Of a DNA stretch of 64,000 nt, positions 8,143 through 18,125 are shown piece by piece. Location: NCBI GenBank assembly GCA_964462515.1, contig CAYWXK010000016.1, positions 18,616-82,615 of the forward strand. The letters run 5' to 3'. Every line of letters begins with the position of its first letter. Positions within the stretch are counted from its first letter, which is position 1. The notes beneath the pieces were generated by a model that was not told the origin of the DNA, searched no databases, and worked only from the letters and a program-made list of their open reading frames with translations. Origin of the DNA: CAYWXK01 sp964462515 (GTDB lineage Bacteria > Planctomycetota > Phycisphaerae > Sedimentisphaerales > Anaerobacaceae). Both the position numbers and the translations under genes were made by a program.

Positions 8143-11100
8143 ATGAAAGATAAAAAATACTTTATGGCGGCTGCTTTTGCCTGTTTTGTAACAACGCTTG
8201 CTGCTGCTCAATCGCCTGTCAAAATATGGGAAGAATCGCTCACTATTCCTACATATAGACTGGATGCTCCTGAGCTTAATCCAATGTTCTACAAGCACGA
8301 ATCCTACCAGGGCGCACAAAAGATGATTTATCCATATCCTTTGCAGGATAGAGTTACCGACATTCGTGAAGAAAAAACTTACAAGGTCTTATATCTTGAA
8401 AATGATTACGTCCGGCTATCGATTCTGCCTGAGATAGGCGGCCGATTATTTTCCGCTTTGGACAAAACGAATAATTACGAGATTTTTTATCATCAGCACG
8501 TCACCAAGCCGGCACTAATTGGGATGCTCGGCGCCTGGATTTCCGGCGGAATCGAGTGGTGCGTCTTTCACCACCACAGAAACACTACTTTTATGCCGGT
8601 CGATTACACACTGGCGGAAAATCCAGATGGAAGTAAGACAATATGGTTCGGTGAGACGGAACGCCGACATCGGATGAAATGGATAATCGGCATTACACTC
8701 TATCCGGACAAATCCTATATCGAAGGAACGGTCAAGATTTTCAATCGAACGGCCTTTCCGCACTCGATACTTTACTGGGCAAACGTTGCAGTTCACGCCA
8801 ATGACGATTATCAGATTGTCTTTCCGCCAAGTGTTCAGGCAGCGACCTTCCACTCGAAAAATGATTTTAGCCACTGGCCGATTTCAAACGAAGTGTATCG
8901 CGGGGTTAATTATAAAGGCGTGGACCTGAGCTGGTGGAAAAACCATCCCGACCCTGTCTCCTTTTTTGCCTGGGACCTTAAGGAAGATTTTTTCGGAGGC
9001 TACGATTATGGCAAACAGGCCGGCGTCGTCCACGTCGGTAACCACCACATCGTTTGCGGCGCAAAATTATGGGAATGGAGTCCGGGGCCGTTCGGGCGTA
9101 TGTGGGACAAAATCCTGACCGACACTGATGGCCCTTATGCCGAACTTATGGCGGGTGCCTATTCAGACAATCAGCCGGACTATAGCTGGATAAAACCTTA
9201 CGAAGTGAAGACCTTCAAGCAATACTGGTATCCGGTTCGCGACATCGGAGGCTTCAAAAATGCAAATATAAATGCTGCGGTAAATCTTGAACTCAAGTCG
9301 GACAACATTGCAAAGATAGGTTTTTGCACCACATCGCAGTATCCGGATGCAAAAGTGCTTCTACAAGCCGGTGACAAATCAATCTTTGAGCAGAGAATCG
9401 AAATCTCGCCTGACAAACCCTTCACAAAAGAGGCGGCGGTCCCTGTCGGCACAAAAGAAACCGACTTGAAGGTTTCTTTGCTTTCATCTTCTAATGAAGC
9501 CTTAATTACGTATCAGCCCACTGAAAGAAAATCCGATTCCCAATTACCGCCGGTCGTAAAAACACCACCGGCTCCTGGCGACATTGAAACAATTGAAGAA
9601 CTATACCTGACAGGTCTTCGCTTAGAGCAAATTCATAATCCGCGTGTGGACCCATACGCATACTACGAGGAAGCTCTAAAAAGAGACCCCGGCGATAGTC
9701 GTGCAAACACCATCCTCGGCATCAATTACAATAAGCGTGGTTCGTTCAAAGAGGCCGAATTGAAACTGCGAAAAGCTATCGAAAGAATCTCTGCGGAATA
9801 TACAAGGCCGGGAAATACTGAGGCATATTATCAACTTGGTTTGGCTCTCAAAGCCCAGGGAAAACTCGATGAGGCTTATGAGGCATTTTATCGAGCGACC
9901 TGGGATTACGCTTTTCATTCGGCTGCTTACTACCAGTTAGCCGAGCTTTCCTGTAGAAAACTAAATTTCATCTCGGCTCTGGAGCAAATTGAGCAGTCGC
10001 TATCAACAAATGCGCTGAACACCAAGGCCTTGAATGTAAAAGCTGCGATACTGCGAAAACTTGGAAGGTTTGAAGAGGCAAAGCAAATCGCTTTGGATGT
10101 CCTCTCTGCCGACCCGCTTGATTTTCTGGCGATGAACGAATTGTCCCTTGCCGAATCCGCTTTGGGCTCAAAAACAAAAGCAGAAAATATACTGGCTGAC
10201 CTGACAGCAAAAATGCGGGGCGAAGTCGAATCGTATCTTGAACTTGCTGTTGACTATGGCAATTGCGGCTTATGGGAGGAGGCGATTGAAGTCCTTCTGC
10301 GCCCCGTCAAAAATAAAGTGTTTTTCGCGGGGACATATCCTATAGTGTATTACTATCTGGGCTATTTCTACAAGCAAAAGGCAGATACATCTGAGGCTTC
10401 CAAATATCTTTCTCTGGCGGCAAAGATGCCGAGCGATTACTGTTTTCCTTTCAGGTTGGAATCGATTGAGGTCCTCAATTCCGCCATACAGCATAATCCT
10501 TCTGATTCAAGGGCGTCCTATTACCTCGGCAATGTCCTCTATGACCTTCAGCCGGAAATTGCGATTGAACTATGGGAGAAATCAAGCGCAATCGATGACT
10601 CCTTCGCTACCGTGCATCGCAACCTCGGATGGGGTTATTATCGAACAGATAAGAACATTGCCAAGGCAATAGCCTGTTATGAAAAAGCCATCGTCTGCGA
10701 TAATAAGGACCCGAGGTTTTATGTTGAGTTAGACCATCTTTATGAAGTCGGCAATGTATCAGCTCAAAAACGGCTTGCTTTGCTTGAAGGCAATCATCAA
10801 ACGGTAGTGAAACGCAATGACAGCTTCCTGCGTGAGATTATGGTGCTGGTTCTGGTAGGAAGATACGACGAGGCGCTCGTTTTTCTATCCAATAATCATT
10901 TTCACGTTCAGGAAGGCGGGGGCGAAATTCACGATGTATATGTCAATGGGCACCTGCTAAGGGGATTACAGTATTTTGAGAGTAAAAAGTTCAGTGAAGC
11001 GCTCAAGGATTTTCTTGCGGCATCGGAATATCCTGAGAACCTTTCTGTCGGCAGACCCAAGAACGATAGACGCGCTCCTCAGGTTGCATATTATATCGGC

Positions 11101-11493
11101 ACAGCCTACGAAGCCCTGGGGGACATCAAAAAAGCTGGCGAGTTCTATCAGAAATCTGCCGACCAGAAAGGCGCTTCGGGCTGGCCTGAAACCCGATTCT
11201 ACCAGGGATTGTCTTACGGCAAGCTCGGACAGAAAAAAGAAGCCAATAAGATATTTGATGAATTGATAAATTCCGCAAAAGAGAAACTTTCACAAAAGGC
11301 AGAGATAGATTTCTTTGCAAAATTCGGCGAGCAGCAGACAGAAGATGCCCGAAAGGCCGATGCCCACTATGCGCTCGGCCTGGGCTGCCTGGGTAAGGGA
11401 CAACACAATAAAGCAAGAGACGAATTTGAGCAAGCAGTCAAACTGAACGTCAGTCACCTATGGGCTAAGGCACAGTTGGATAAATTTAAATAG
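8143..11493 (+). CDS. Secreted DUF5107 protein with tetratricopeptide repeats
   Basis: About 1116 residues. A signal peptide (1-23, ending TLAAAQS) is followed by a DUF5107 domain (about 30-345, PEIGGRLFSALDKTNNYEIF, GGIEWCVFHHHR). The C-terminal two thirds carries many TPR-like helical pairs (about 490-1110), for example YEEALKRDPGDSRANTILG and AYYQLGLALKAQGKLDEAY. DUF5107 domains have a galactose-mutarotase-like supersandwich look and are common in Bacteroidota and Planctomycetota near polysaccharide genes. The biochemical role is not established. ATG 8143 is used because AAAGGAG lies eight bases upstream and the signal peptide starts there; an in-frame GTG at 8047 has no support. It converges with the next gene with only 13 bases between stops. 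Confidence 0.82.
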   Translation: MKDKKYFMAAAFACFVTTLAAAQSPVKIWEESLTIPTYRLDAPELNPMFYKHESYQGAQKMIYPYPLQDRVTDIREEKTYKVLYLENDYVRLSILPEIGGRLFSALDKTNNYEIFYHQHVTKPALIGMLGAWISGGIEWCVFHHHRNTTFMPVDYTLAENPDGSKTIWFGETERRHRMKWIIGITLYPDKSYIEGTVKIFNRTAFPHSILYWANVAVHANDDYQIVFPPSVQAATFHSKNDFSHWPISNEVYRGVNYKGVDLSWWKNHPDPVSFFAWDLKEDFFGGYDYGKQAGVVHVGNHHIVCGAKLWEWSPGPFGRMWDKILTDTDGPYAELMAGAYSDNQPDYSWIKPYEVKTFKQYWYPVRDIGGFKNANINAAVNLELKSDNIAKIGFCTTSQYPDAKVLLQAGDKSIFEQRIEISPDKPFTKEAAVPVGTKETDLKVSLLSSSNEALITYQPTERKSDSQLPPVVKTPPAPGDIETIEELYLTGLRLEQIHNPRVDPYAYYEEALKRDPGDSRANTILGINYNKRGSFKEAELKLRKAIERISAEYTRPGNTEAYYQLGLALKAQGKLDEAYEAFYRATWDYAFHSAAYYQLAELSCRKLNFISALEQIEQSLSTNALNTKALNVKAAILRKLGRFEEAKQIALDVLSADPLDFLAMNELSLAESALGSKTKAENILADLTAKMRGEVESYLELAVDYGNCGLWEEAIEVLLRPVKNKVFFAGTYPIVYYYLGYFYKQKADTSEASKYLSLAAKMPSDYCFPFRLESIEVLNSAIQHNPSDSRASYYLGNVLYDLQPEIAIELWEKSSAIDDSFATVHRNLGWGYYRTDKNIAKAIACYEKAIVCDNKDPRFYVELDHLYEVGNVSAQKRLALLEGNHQTVVKRNDSFLREIMVLVLVGRYDEALVFLSNNHFHVQEGGGEIHDVYVNGHLLRGLQYFESKKFSEALKDFLAASEYPENLSVGRPKNDRRAPQVAYYIGTAYEALGDIKKAGEFYQKSADQKGASGWPETRFYQGLSYGKLGQKKEANKIFDELINSAKEKLSQKAEIDFFAKFGEQQTEDARKADAHYALGLGCLGKGQHNKARDEFEQAVKLNVSHLWAKAQLDKFK

Positions 11494-11506
11494 CAGTATG
11501 CCCTGG

Positions 11507-13720
11507 CTATTTAATCTCAAGGACCTGCTCTCGCTGGATGTTATAGAGCTTATCCTTCCATCGAATAGCATCCGGGCCAAAGGCGTGAAAGATTCGCACA
11601 CGTCGGGACTGTTGCAAATCCTTATCATCCATCGACCGCAGTGTGAATAAAGCCCCTCCGGGATAATCCTGCCCGCCCCAGCGATTCGCATAGAATGCCG
11701 TAAAACGCGGCCCCTCGATGATGAACCCAAATGGCGGCAGAACAACATCCTCACCTATTTTTGAAGTAACCTTAGCCTCGGTTGTGCCAAAGTTCACAAT
11801 GACTTTTGTAGCAGTCTGGCTATCCCCATAGATGGCCTGTCTCAATGCAAAATCCTTGCCAAGAAACTCCATTTTCGACAGGCGTTCGTGAGCAGTTGCA
11901 CTATGAAGCGGTCCCAGCACTTCTTGAGTATTTTTTAGAAAAATATCGACAGGGTGCATTCCCTCGGCCCAGCCGCCATCGCTCCGCGTATAGCAGGAAA
12001 GGTCGGGCTTCTGTGTGTCCTCGCGTTGCTTACCCTGGCCCGCCCCCGCTTGCCAGTATAAATGGTCAGGGAACGAATGGTAATGAAGTGGACGTGCGCA
12101 CAAAATATGATGAGCAACATATTCAGCCGCCCTATCCGCAGAGTAGCCATATTTGCCGTAGCAAATTTGACAATCGTGATAGACCATTTCAAAAAATGGG
12201 AATACCGTTGCGCCCAAATCTTCCGGCTTTAGGTTGTGGTAATATCGACCCGATACGCCCACAAGTCCCTCAAAGTAGTCGCTGTGAGGCAGCGCCCATT
12301 CCCGGCCGCACTCGCTGCCAAAAATGCCGAACACATCTCGAGCGTAGTCACTTAGGCGAATCTTCCATGCGATATCATTGTTTCGGTCGATAGGATGATT
12401 GGGGTCGTAGCACTCGCGAGGCCCCACGGCGTAAGTGGTATCAATAAAATAGCTCCAGGGCGCAAACAACTTATGGATTTCCGGAAGGTTCTGCGGCCTT
12501 TGAGCAAGCTCCAACTGCTTTGGCGCACAGACCATATACGCCCGGCCGCCCAGCCATCGGCCTCCTTTGATGAGTGAGCCATCGGGATTTTTTTCGATGA
12601 AGGCAGGGTCAAAACTTTTCGCATCTCGATACATATCCTGAACGTTATCGTGCAGAGAATCAATATAGCCCAATGCCTGGATGCGCTTGATGGCATTTGC
12701 CAGTGCCTCGTTGCCGCCGCACTCCGGATTGGCCGGCAGGTTGTCGGGGTGGCGGCAGTCATAGCCGCCTTCCGTCCAGCCGCCGATTATGAATAAACAC
12801 CGCTCGATGCCCACATCCTTTCGCAGGTGCTCGGCAACCTGGGCCGCCTCATCAAACGTCCAGTGAACCTTGACCGATTCTTCTTTTGTGCTTTCTTCAT
12901 TCATACGACGGGCAAGGCAGGTCCACAATTTGGCGTTAGCTGCACCAATCATAAGCTCAACGTGAGGCTGGCGGCGAATCTTCTGGCGCAATGTTACTGC
13001 AAGCCCTTGCTTCTCGGCATAATTCCTGTAACCTGCGGCTATCGTGTTCCAATCGCCTTTGCCGAGCGGAATCAAACGCACGGATTTAGCATTTCTGCGT
13101 AATTCCAGCGTCGCTGTTAGCTTCTGCCGGTATGGCTTATCTGTAGGTCGGGTGCTTTCTAATTCTGCGAACACGTATGCATCATTCCAGGTTGCGACCA
13201 GAGCGGAACCACTTTTTATAAAGCCAAGCATATTTAAGTGGCAGCCTTCATAATCGGATGTGCCAAAGACCTGTTTGAAAACCTTGCCGCTGTCGGCTGG
13301 AATCAACAGGCCCTCACGGCAGGGGACAATAACGTAACCGCCATCGGCATCCGTAACAGCCAGTGCATCAGTAAGCACACGCACAACACCATCCGCCTTA
13401 CCCTCGTAACAAATCTCAAGCGATTGTCCCTCATCAACAAGAGCAAAAATAATGGACACCCCATTTTTGCGCAGACACACAGAATTTTTATCTGCGGTCT
13501 CGGCTTTTACAAAGCTGCCCTCAAGCCCTGTCCCTATACCCGGCACAGCCATACCTTCGGATGGCCACCTGATTGCCGAGCGTTTGTCCAGCAATGACCA
13601 TTGGCCGGTTATGTCATTGACCTCGACTGTCAGAAATCGGCTCTCCAGTCTCACAATGACAGCCTGACTATTGCCGGATATTACAAACGCCAGAAAACAA
13701 AATAGAATAACCTTACGCAT
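11507..13720 (-). CDS. Secreted glycoside-hydrolase-like protein (DUF5696-like)
   Basis: About 737 residues. A signal peptide (1-20) is followed by a beta-sandwich-like N-terminal region (about 25-210, FLTVEVNDITGQWSLLDKRS) and a TIM-barrel-like region (about 245-600). The latter carries carboxylate- and aromatic-rich motifs (WTFDEAAQVAEHLRKDVGI, FIDTTYAVGPRECYDPNHP, FGSECGREWALPHSDYFEG). A short beta domain closes the protein. This organisation recalls DUF5696 and GH101-type enzymes. I place it by pattern recall, so the family call is moderate and catalytic residues are not assigned. ATAAGGACT precedes ATG 13720. It sits between the DUF5107-TPR gene and the stress-type set, and probably acts on an extracellular glycan. 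Confidence 0.65.
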   Translation of the reverse strand: MRKVILFCFLAFVISGNSQAVIVRLESRFLTVEVNDITGQWSLLDKRSAIRWPSEGMAVPGIGTGLEGSFVKAETADKNSVCLRKNGVSIIFALVDEGQSLEICYEGKADGVVRVLTDALAVTDADGGYVIVPCREGLLIPADSGKVFKQVFGTSDYEGCHLNMLGFIKSGSALVATWNDAYVFAELESTRPTDKPYRQKLTATLELRRNAKSVRLIPLGKGDWNTIAAGYRNYAEKQGLAVTLRQKIRRQPHVELMIGAANAKLWTCLARRMNEESTKEESVKVHWTFDEAAQVAEHLRKDVGIERCLFIIGGWTEGGYDCRHPDNLPANPECGGNEALANAIKRIQALGYIDSLHDNVQDMYRDAKSFDPAFIEKNPDGSLIKGGRWLGGRAYMVCAPKQLELAQRPQNLPEIHKLFAPWSYFIDTTYAVGPRECYDPNHPIDRNNDIAWKIRLSDYARDVFGIFGSECGREWALPHSDYFEGLVGVSGRYYHNLKPEDLGATVFPFFEMVYHDCQICYGKYGYSADRAAEYVAHHILCARPLHYHSFPDHLYWQAGAGQGKQREDTQKPDLSCYTRSDGGWAEGMHPVDIFLKNTQEVLGPLHSATAHERLSKMEFLGKDFALRQAIYGDSQTATKVIVNFGTTEAKVTSKIGEDVVLPPFGFIIEGPRFTAFYANRWGGQDYPGGALFTLRSMDDKDLQQSRRVRIFHAFGPDAIRWKDKLYNIQREQVLEIK

Positions 13721-13891
13721 AGTAGTCCTTATATTATCAAATTAATATCCGATGCGACATTTTTATATGAGAAATGTGGGTTTAGAGTTATTGTTGGTGA
13801 CGATATAGCACGATTCCAAGCCTATTGTCTCTCCAAAAAAATCCGTCCTTGTTTGGTAGTGACTTTCTGACTGATTATAGCTCATTAGTTT

Positions 13892-13922
13892 ACTCCGTTG
13901 AAAAGCCCTTTTCTAACAGAGT
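13892..13922. repeat. Palindrome related to the repeats around the transposase
   Basis: ACTCCGTTGAAAAG and CTTTTCTAACAGAGT form an imperfect hairpin that ends one base before the stop codon of the DUF2959 gene (minus strand). The sequence resembles TTACTCCGTTAGAAAG at 33047 and CTTTTCTAACGGGG at 33720. It could serve as a transcript end, though no T-tract follows on the minus strand. Confidence 0.5.
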
Positions 13923-14588
13923 TTACTCTTTAGTCATTGAATTGATGAACGCATTGGCTTCGGCAATGGACGCATCCATTTCCTTTATCAGCAATGCCAC
14001 ATTTGACTCAATGGAAACAAGCTCACCCTGTAGTGAAGCGACGGCCTGAGCGTTAAGATTGTGCTTTAGAAACAGAACCTGGTCACGAAACGCCGAAAGG
14101 ACCGGGTCGATTTTGCGCTCGGCCTTTTTCATCGCACTAATGAGCTGGTCGTAGCGGCCTTGGGTCTGTTTGAGTTTTTGCTCGCTCGCGCGTCGAAGGT
14201 CCTTGTTGGTGTATTGCTCCAACTCGGATTCCCACTCATCGAACAGTGCCTTGGCGACGTTCTCCACGTCAGATATACGGGTCGAGACCGCTTTGGCTTT
14301 GGCTTCACTTTTATCCAGCTCGGTTTTTAGCTTATTGTATTTATCTTGCAGTTCGCTGGTGGGAATTTTGACAACAGAGCTGAACTGCTCGAGAGCGGAT
14401 TGAAACTGCTGCTTGGCATCTTCCTGTGCTTCACGAGCATTTCCAACACGGTCCACGAGGATGTCCCTTTTGTGTTTTCCAAAGGTCTCCATCGTTTTAT
14501 AATAGACACCCTGGCAGCCCGCTGAAAAAACCGTAAAACTAATTAACCCGACAAAAAAACATATCTTGTTCATAAGTGGCTTTACCAT
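13923..14588 (-). CDS. DUF2959 family lipoprotein
   Basis: 221 residues. The lipobox FSAGC (cysteine about residue 24) predicts lipid anchoring after export. The mature part is almost wholly helical and coiled coil. It carries the family signature YYKTMETFGKHKRDILVDRV at its start and EAQEDAKQQFQSALEQF soon after, matching DUF2959. Members are of unknown function. ATG 14588 has AGGAG nine bases upstream; ATG 14573 is a possible later start. OsmC and Pmp3 lie upstream on the same strand with gaps of about 50 to 110 bases, suggesting an envelope-stress group (inference). Confidence 0.85.
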   Translation of the reverse strand: MVKPLMNKICFFVGLISFTVFSAGCQGVYYKTMETFGKHKRDILVDRVGNAREAQEDAKQQFQSALEQFSSVVKIPTSELQDKYNKLKTELDKSEAKAKAVSTRISDVENVAKALFDEWESELEQYTNKDLRRASEQKLKQTQGRYDQLISAMKKAERKIDPVLSAFRDQVLFLKHNLNAQAVASLQGELVSIESNVALLIKEMDASIAEANAFINSMTKE

Positions 14589-14639
14589 TATTATCTACTC
14601 CTGTGAGAAATGAACGCAATTTTTCCTGTCGTTCTCCGC

Positions 14640-14837
14640 CTAATTACCCTTTCGGATGGCTTGAACTACTTTCTCGGTGCGTTTGTCGGCAAGATGACTG
14701 TGAACGACCAGAATGGCATGAATCATACCGGGTATCCAGAACAGCAAAGTCAGAAAGATGTTCAAGATGAATTGAAGTGGCTTGCCGCAAAGCAGAACGG
14801 CAAGTGGCGGAAGGATAATGGCAAGAAAATATCGCAT
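14640..14837 (-). CDS. Pmp3/YqaE family small membrane protein
   Basis: 65 residues with two hydrophobic helices. The first is MRYFLAIILPPLAVLLCGKP, the family hallmark (I-L-P-P-L-A-V-x-L). The second contains FILNIFLTLLFWIPGMIHA. Pmp3 (UPF0057) proteins are small inner-membrane proteins linked to membrane potential and salt or cold stress. ATG 14837 follows GAAAGGT at about eight bases; the longer in-frame extension upstream lacks support. Neighbours are OsmC upstream and the DUF2959 lipoprotein downstream, all minus strand. Confidence 0.88.
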   Translation of the reverse strand: MRYFLAIILPPLAVLLCGKPLQFILNIFLTLLFWIPGMIHAILVVHSHLADKRTEKVVQAIRKGN

Positions 14838-14946
14838 TTTGATACCTTTCGACACACGAATCAGAAACAAACTACTTGGACTCTACAGGAGAATCTTTTT
14901 CGTGTCAAGCGGCCACAAGCTAAATAATTTTATGGATTTGAGCTTA

Positions 14947-15357
14947 TTACTTATCATAGCCAAATTCTATAGCAATATTGATTGAGGTACTTAAGCTCTT
15001 ATGGACGGGGCAGTCTTTTGCAGCATTTTCGAGGATACGTTTTTGCTCATCCGTCAGGGCCTTTGGCACATTGATGGTAACTCGCAGAGTTCCTATCTGT
15101 CTTGCTGGGACATTGGACATTTCCTTTACTACGTCGGCTGTTGCACCGCTGATGTCTATCTTATATTTATTTGCCGTAATTCCCATAATGGTGAGCATAC
15201 AGGTTCCCAGTGCGGCTGCGGCCAAATCTGTAGGTGAGAAAAATTCACCTTTACCCATATTGTCGGTCGGAGCATCGGTCAAGATGACCTGTCCTGACGG
15301 CCCGTGAACGGCCTTGCATCGCAATTGTCCTTCGTAACTGATTTTAATCTCAACCAT
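14947..15357 (-). CDS. OsmC family peroxiredoxin-like protein
   Basis: 136 residues, normal for the family. The two redox cysteines are present: C53 in ALGTCMLTIMGI, on the central helix, and C116 in KDCPVHKSL. OsmC proteins reduce organic hydroperoxides in the cytoplasm. The FSPTDLAAAALGTC stretch is typical of the YhfA/OsmC-like branch, so the peroxide role is likely but not specific. GAGGTG lies upstream of ATG 15357. First gene of a probable stress group on the minus strand. Confidence 0.9.
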   Translation of the reverse strand: MVEIKISYEGQLRCKAVHGPSGQVILTDAPTDNMGKGEFFSPTDLAAAALGTCMLTIMGITANKYKIDISGATADVVKEMSNVPARQIGTLRVTINVPKALTDEQKRILENAAKDCPVHKSLSTSINIAIEFGYDK

Positions 15358-15544
15358 ACAGGCACCTCACAAGGTAAAATATAATTTCGTTTAACAAAAG
15401 CAAGGATGACTATATATCTTTGCTAAACCCAAATAGATTTTTTATGCGATGGCTGCATCGGTGTCAACGGAAAATTGTCCTGAATCATCCCCACTTTTGT
15501 AGTCCGAAGGACTCTGCGAGGAGAATTTCATTTGGGAGAAAAGC

Positions 15545-15582
15545 AAAGGCGTGGTTCAATACTCTTGCTGGACCACGCCTTT
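15545..15582 (-). terminator. Probable rho-independent terminator of the PD40/beta-helix gene
   Basis: AAAGGCGTGGT (15545-15555) and ACCACGCCTTT (15572-15582) give a perfect 11-bp stem with a 16-base loop. It lies 32 bases past the stop of the minus-strand gene at 15615. On that strand the stem runs into GCTTTTCTCC, a moderately T-rich tail. Confidence 0.65.
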
Positions 15583-15614
15583 GAATGCAGACTGTAATTG
15601 TCGGTCCTTGCAAA

Positions 15615-18125
15615 CTACTCGGCCCAGGGAAGAACAGAGAGCCATTCTTCGCAGAGGATAGAAAAGTCTGCAAGGTCAACCTTGCCATCCTGGTTGGCGT
15701 CACTGGCAATTGGCCAATCGCTCATACTTGCAAAAGGTGTTCCGCCGAAGGCGCCAATATCGATGCGTCCGCCGTTTGGCATTGGCTCACCCGATGGATT
15801 ATCGTATGGGTCGCCGCCGTCAACGCAGGGGCTTGTAACTTTGTCGAGGACCCATACATCGTGCGCTGGCCAATATCTGCCACGCTGCGAGAGCAAGTGG
15901 TAATCGGCGTTATTGACATCAACAAAGCACGGGTCGGCGTCTATGTTGCCTTCGCCTGGGTTGGATGTCCGACTATAGCGTGCCGTGCATCCTTGCAGGT
16001 CAGGGTCGGTGTTTCTCCAGAAGATGCAGTTGCTAATGTCGGGCACGGAGCCGACAAATGCGGAGATGCCGTATTTGTTATCTACGATTGTCAGGTTCTT
16101 TATGGTTGGGGAGCTGCCGGCGATAAAAATTGCCATAAAGCTGTTTTTTATGACAAAGTTCTTGAAGACACTATCTGCACCTTCGGCGCTCTGGAATAAG
16201 AGGGCAAAGTCGTCCGGCATTTGCACGATAGGTATGCTGGCCTTGGTGGCGATGCCCTGCACTGTTATTGCTTTGCCTTCATAAACGATTTGCTCGGTAT
16301 AGACAGCCGGGAAGACCAGAACCTTGTCACCATCTTTTGTTGAGTTGATGCCTTTCTGAATGGTTGCGAAGGCGGTTTCCGGCGTCAGGCCGTTGTTGTC
16401 GTCGCTGCCGTTGACTCCATCAACATAATAGGTCTTTGGTGGGGGCGGGGGAATCTCAGAAAGGTATGAAACCCAGATGTCCCGTGAAGAGCGGCCTGCC
16501 GGTTCTCTGACAAAGTAGAATGCGCTGGCATCAGCGGCAATGCAGGGGAACAGGCTAAGACCACCAGGCGTATCAAAGAACGAGAGGTGCTCAACATTGC
16601 CAAAAGGAGCATCGAGAGATTCTCTGGTTGCTTTGAACAGTTGGAAATTGCCGTTACGGTCGGAAGCGAAATACAAAGTTAGACCATCCGGTGAAGGAAA
16701 CGCGTGTATTTCATGTAAGGCAGTATTGATTTCATTTAGCTTTCTGATTTGGCTAAATGGTGAATTTTTATTTAGGCGTGTTGCCGTCCAGACATCTTGC
16801 TGTTCATTTCCTGCGATGTCTTCGCGGACAGTAAAGAAAATGATAAGCTCATCGGCTGTAAGCCTGGGGTAGTAGATAAGAAGAGCAAGCTGGTTTAATT
16901 CAGAAATATCTTCTCCTTGTGGCCACGGATCATTGATAGAAGGTCGCTCGCTGAATTTGAGCCGCCATCCAACCCCTGTTTGCTCGAAATAATACATCCG
17001 CAGATTATCAGGCGACACCCACGGACATAAAACATAAGCATTGGTTTCATTCAGTTCACTTATCTCTATTATCGACGTAAATGGCCCCGAAGGCGTATTC
17101 CGGATTGCCTGATATATTCGCCCGTAATAATGAATATCTGTGCGAACTCTTGAAAAGTAAAGGCTGAGCTTATCGAATGAAAGAAATGGAGCCCACTCCT
17201 CGTATTGTGTGTTCACCTCTGTCAGAGGCACGGGCTGCGACCACTGGTTTGGCTCGGGAATATAAGAATATGAAACATAAATATCTGCTGGCTGCCCATC
17301 TACGGATTTAGCAAAGTAAAAGGCATTGCCGTCGCTGCTCATAAACGGAAATCCGAGAGAGCTACCCGGTGAATCAAAAAATGATAAATGCTCGGGACTG
17401 CCGAAGGGAGCATCGAGGGATTCTCTTGTTGCCTTGAACAACTGACCTATACCACTACCTTTGTTGCGGTCAGAAACAAAATGCAACGTAAGTCCATCGG
17501 GTGAGATGGAAGAGTGCCCATCCGAGGCGGAACTATTTATTTCCGCCAGATTATGGACATTGCCAAAGGGAGAGGTAGTGTTAGGTCGCGTAGCAATCCA
17601 TACATCAAGTCCTCCCTGACCGCCAGGGAGGCTGTCCCCACTGAAAACTATTGTCAGTTCGTCAGCGGTTAAAGAAGGAGTGTAAATGTTTCCGAGAGCA
17701 CTTAACTCGCTGATTTCAACTCCAGGCAGCCAGGGGTCGTTTGTCGATGCCCTTGTGGTAACCATAAGTCGGGCTCTGCCGCCTCCGCTTCGATAATAAT
17801 ACATCCGCAGATTATCCGGCGAAACCCAGGGGGCGGCTACGTGAGCATTAGACAAATTCAGAGTGCTTATTTCCTCAACCGTAGTGAAAGGCCCGGCAGG
17901 CCCTGTTCGCGTCGCCTGATAGATTCGAGCAGTCCAACCCCATGGGCCGTTCTCTCTGCAGAAATAAAGAGTCAGACCATCGAAGGATAAAAATGGCAAC
18001 TTATCGTGGTAATTGGTGTTGACTTCGGTTAGTGGAACGGGTTCTGTCCAATCTGCCAGGGCTATTGGGCACAGAACCAGAAGCACTAAAATTCCTACAA
18101 TGATTGAGGTCATTCCCGCTTTCAT
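15615..18125 (-). CDS. Secreted PD40-propeller and beta-helix protein with C-terminal dockerin-like motif
   Basis: 836 residues. The signal peptide is 1-24. Two tandem PD40-type propeller halves follow (about 25-290 and 291-555). Both begin WxxPVPLTEVNTxY and share PFLSFDxLxLYF and GPFTxxxEISxLN blocks, an internal duplication. A parallel beta-helix segment comes next (about 570-770, YYVDGVNGSDDNNGLTPETA, then PCVDGGDPYDNP and GRIDIGAFGG), the usual closing of planctomycete beta-helix proteins. A dockerin-like end has DANQDGKVDLADFSILCEEW. Likely exported, surface or extracellular; substrate unknown. GGGAGGT nine bases before ATG 18125 is a strong ribosome site. Confidence 0.85.
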   Translation of the reverse strand: MKAGMTSIIVGILVLLVLCPIALADWTEPVPLTEVNTNYHDKLPFLSFDGLTLYFCRENGPWGWTARIYQATRTGPAGPFTTVEEISTLNLSNAHVAAPWVSPDNLRMYYYRSGGGRARLMVTTRASTNDPWLPGVEISELSALGNIYTPSLTADELTIVFSGDSLPGGQGGLDVWIATRPNTTSPFGNVHNLAEINSSASDGHSSISPDGLTLHFVSDRNKGSGIGQLFKATRESLDAPFGSPEHLSFFDSPGSSLGFPFMSSDGNAFYFAKSVDGQPADIYVSYSYIPEPNQWSQPVPLTEVNTQYEEWAPFLSFDKLSLYFSRVRTDIHYYGRIYQAIRNTPSGPFTSIIEISELNETNAYVLCPWVSPDNLRMYYFEQTGVGWRLKFSERPSINDPWPQGEDISELNQLALLIYYPRLTADELIIFFTVREDIAGNEQQDVWTATRLNKNSPFSQIRKLNEINTALHEIHAFPSPDGLTLYFASDRNGNFQLFKATRESLDAPFGNVEHLSFFDTPGGLSLFPCIAADASAFYFVREPAGRSSRDIWVSYLSEIPPPPPKTYYVDGVNGSDDNNGLTPETAFATIQKGINSTKDGDKVLVFPAVYTEQIVYEGKAITVQGIATKASIPIVQMPDDFALLFQSAEGADSVFKNFVIKNSFMAIFIAGSSPTIKNLTIVDNKYGISAFVGSVPDISNCIFWRNTDPDLQGCTARYSRTSNPGEGNIDADPCFVDVNNADYHLLSQRGRYWPAHDVWVLDKVTSPCVDGGDPYDNPSGEPMPNGGRIDIGAFGGTPFASMSDWPIASDANQDGKVDLADFSILCEEWLSVLPWAE

